Of a DNA stretch of 64,000 bases, positions 63,903-64,000 are shown in pieces. This DNA is from Algoriphagus resistens. GTDB lineage: Bacteria > Bacteroidota > Bacteroidia > Cytophagales > Cyclobacteriaceae. The number at the start of each line of letters is the position of its first letter. Position 1 is the stretch's first letter. Where the stretch lies: the NCBI RefSeq assembly GCF_001442615.1, contig NZ_LMXN01000009.1, positions 164,154-228,153 of the forward strand. Reading direction: 5' to 3'. Under the pieces are notes generated by a model. The model was not told the DNA's origin. It made no database searches and saw only the letters and a list, made by a program, of their open reading frames with translations. A program made the position numbers and the translations under genes.

Positions 63903-63955
63903 AACCAATTACAAATTGGCAATAATATCAGGGTGGAATTACAAATCCCACCCAG
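63903..63955 (+). repeat. REP-like repeat C, copy 2
   Basis: CCAATT-ACA-AATTGG and GGGTGG...CCCACCC form two hairpins. Such units accompany RAYT-type (REP-associated Y1) transposases in many Bacteroidota, although no transposase is in this window. The remaining bases to the window end show nothing else. Confidence 0.75.
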
Positions 63956-64000
63956 TCTTGACTACCGATTTGACTACACCTAGCGAGGGCTTATTGGTTT

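Overview
The window looks like a Bacteroidota chromosome, most likely a Cyclobacteriaceae-type organism (Algoriphagus-like). This rests on gene content: SusC-style TonB receptors with carboxypeptidase-like N-terminal domains, HYC_CC, DUF4142, DUF4876 and DUF6850-type proteins. Promoters of the TTG-N19-TAnnTTTG type and weak ribosome binding sites agree. I found no rRNA, tRNA or CRISPR.

Positions 1-34227 are mostly ordinary chromosome. In order they hold: a partial LpxH-like phosphoesterase; sugar-acid and amino-sugar genes (KDPG aldolase, nucleoside hydrolase, ROK kinase, NagB/PIG-L fusion, gluconokinase); an amidohydrolase and a mutarotase; and a decayed beta-propeller gene. These are followed by a minus-strand murein-recycling block (amidase, GHL10 hydrolase, GNAT, AmpG-like transporter, NagZ) with a divergent DeoR regulator. 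Then come an FtsX-type permease, a metal-uptake trio (HYC_CC, TonB receptor, HMA protein), a di-heme cytochrome, a patatin/BamA-like protein, GH43, a GMC oxidoreductase with its partner subunit, a TIM-barrel epimerase and an MDR reductase.

Positions 34320-50463 are a decayed mobilizable island. It carries a broken tyrosine integrase, a solo IS66 transposase, orphan genes behind a shared 150-bp repeat, an intact IS21 element with a 5-bp target duplication, scattered parA remnants, a likely oriT and an intact mobilization set (MobC, relaxase, coupling protein). Its cargo is an A+T-rich, overlapping three-gene operon with a Bacteroidetes consensus promoter: a graspetide (omega-ester peptide) precursor with three 20-residue core repeats, its ATP-grasp ligase, and a four-helix membrane protein of unknown role. 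I consider this the most interesting system in the window. Downstream lie a broken ECF sigma gene, a frameshifted SRAP gene and a radC gene split by a 0.4-kb palindrome-rich insertion that carries six copies of TTATGTAAAG.

Positions 50636-57361 form one operon: TonB receptor, DUF4876 lipoprotein, DUF6850-type barrel and di-heme peroxidase. A perfect 15-bp palindrome overlaps its promoter region and suggests metal-responsive control. From 57541 to the end the DNA is a patchwork of orphan, often secreted or coiled-coil, small genes separated by long related repeats (three copies of a 340-500 bp repeat plus REP-like hairpins). It looks like an accessory region built by repeat-mediated exchange.
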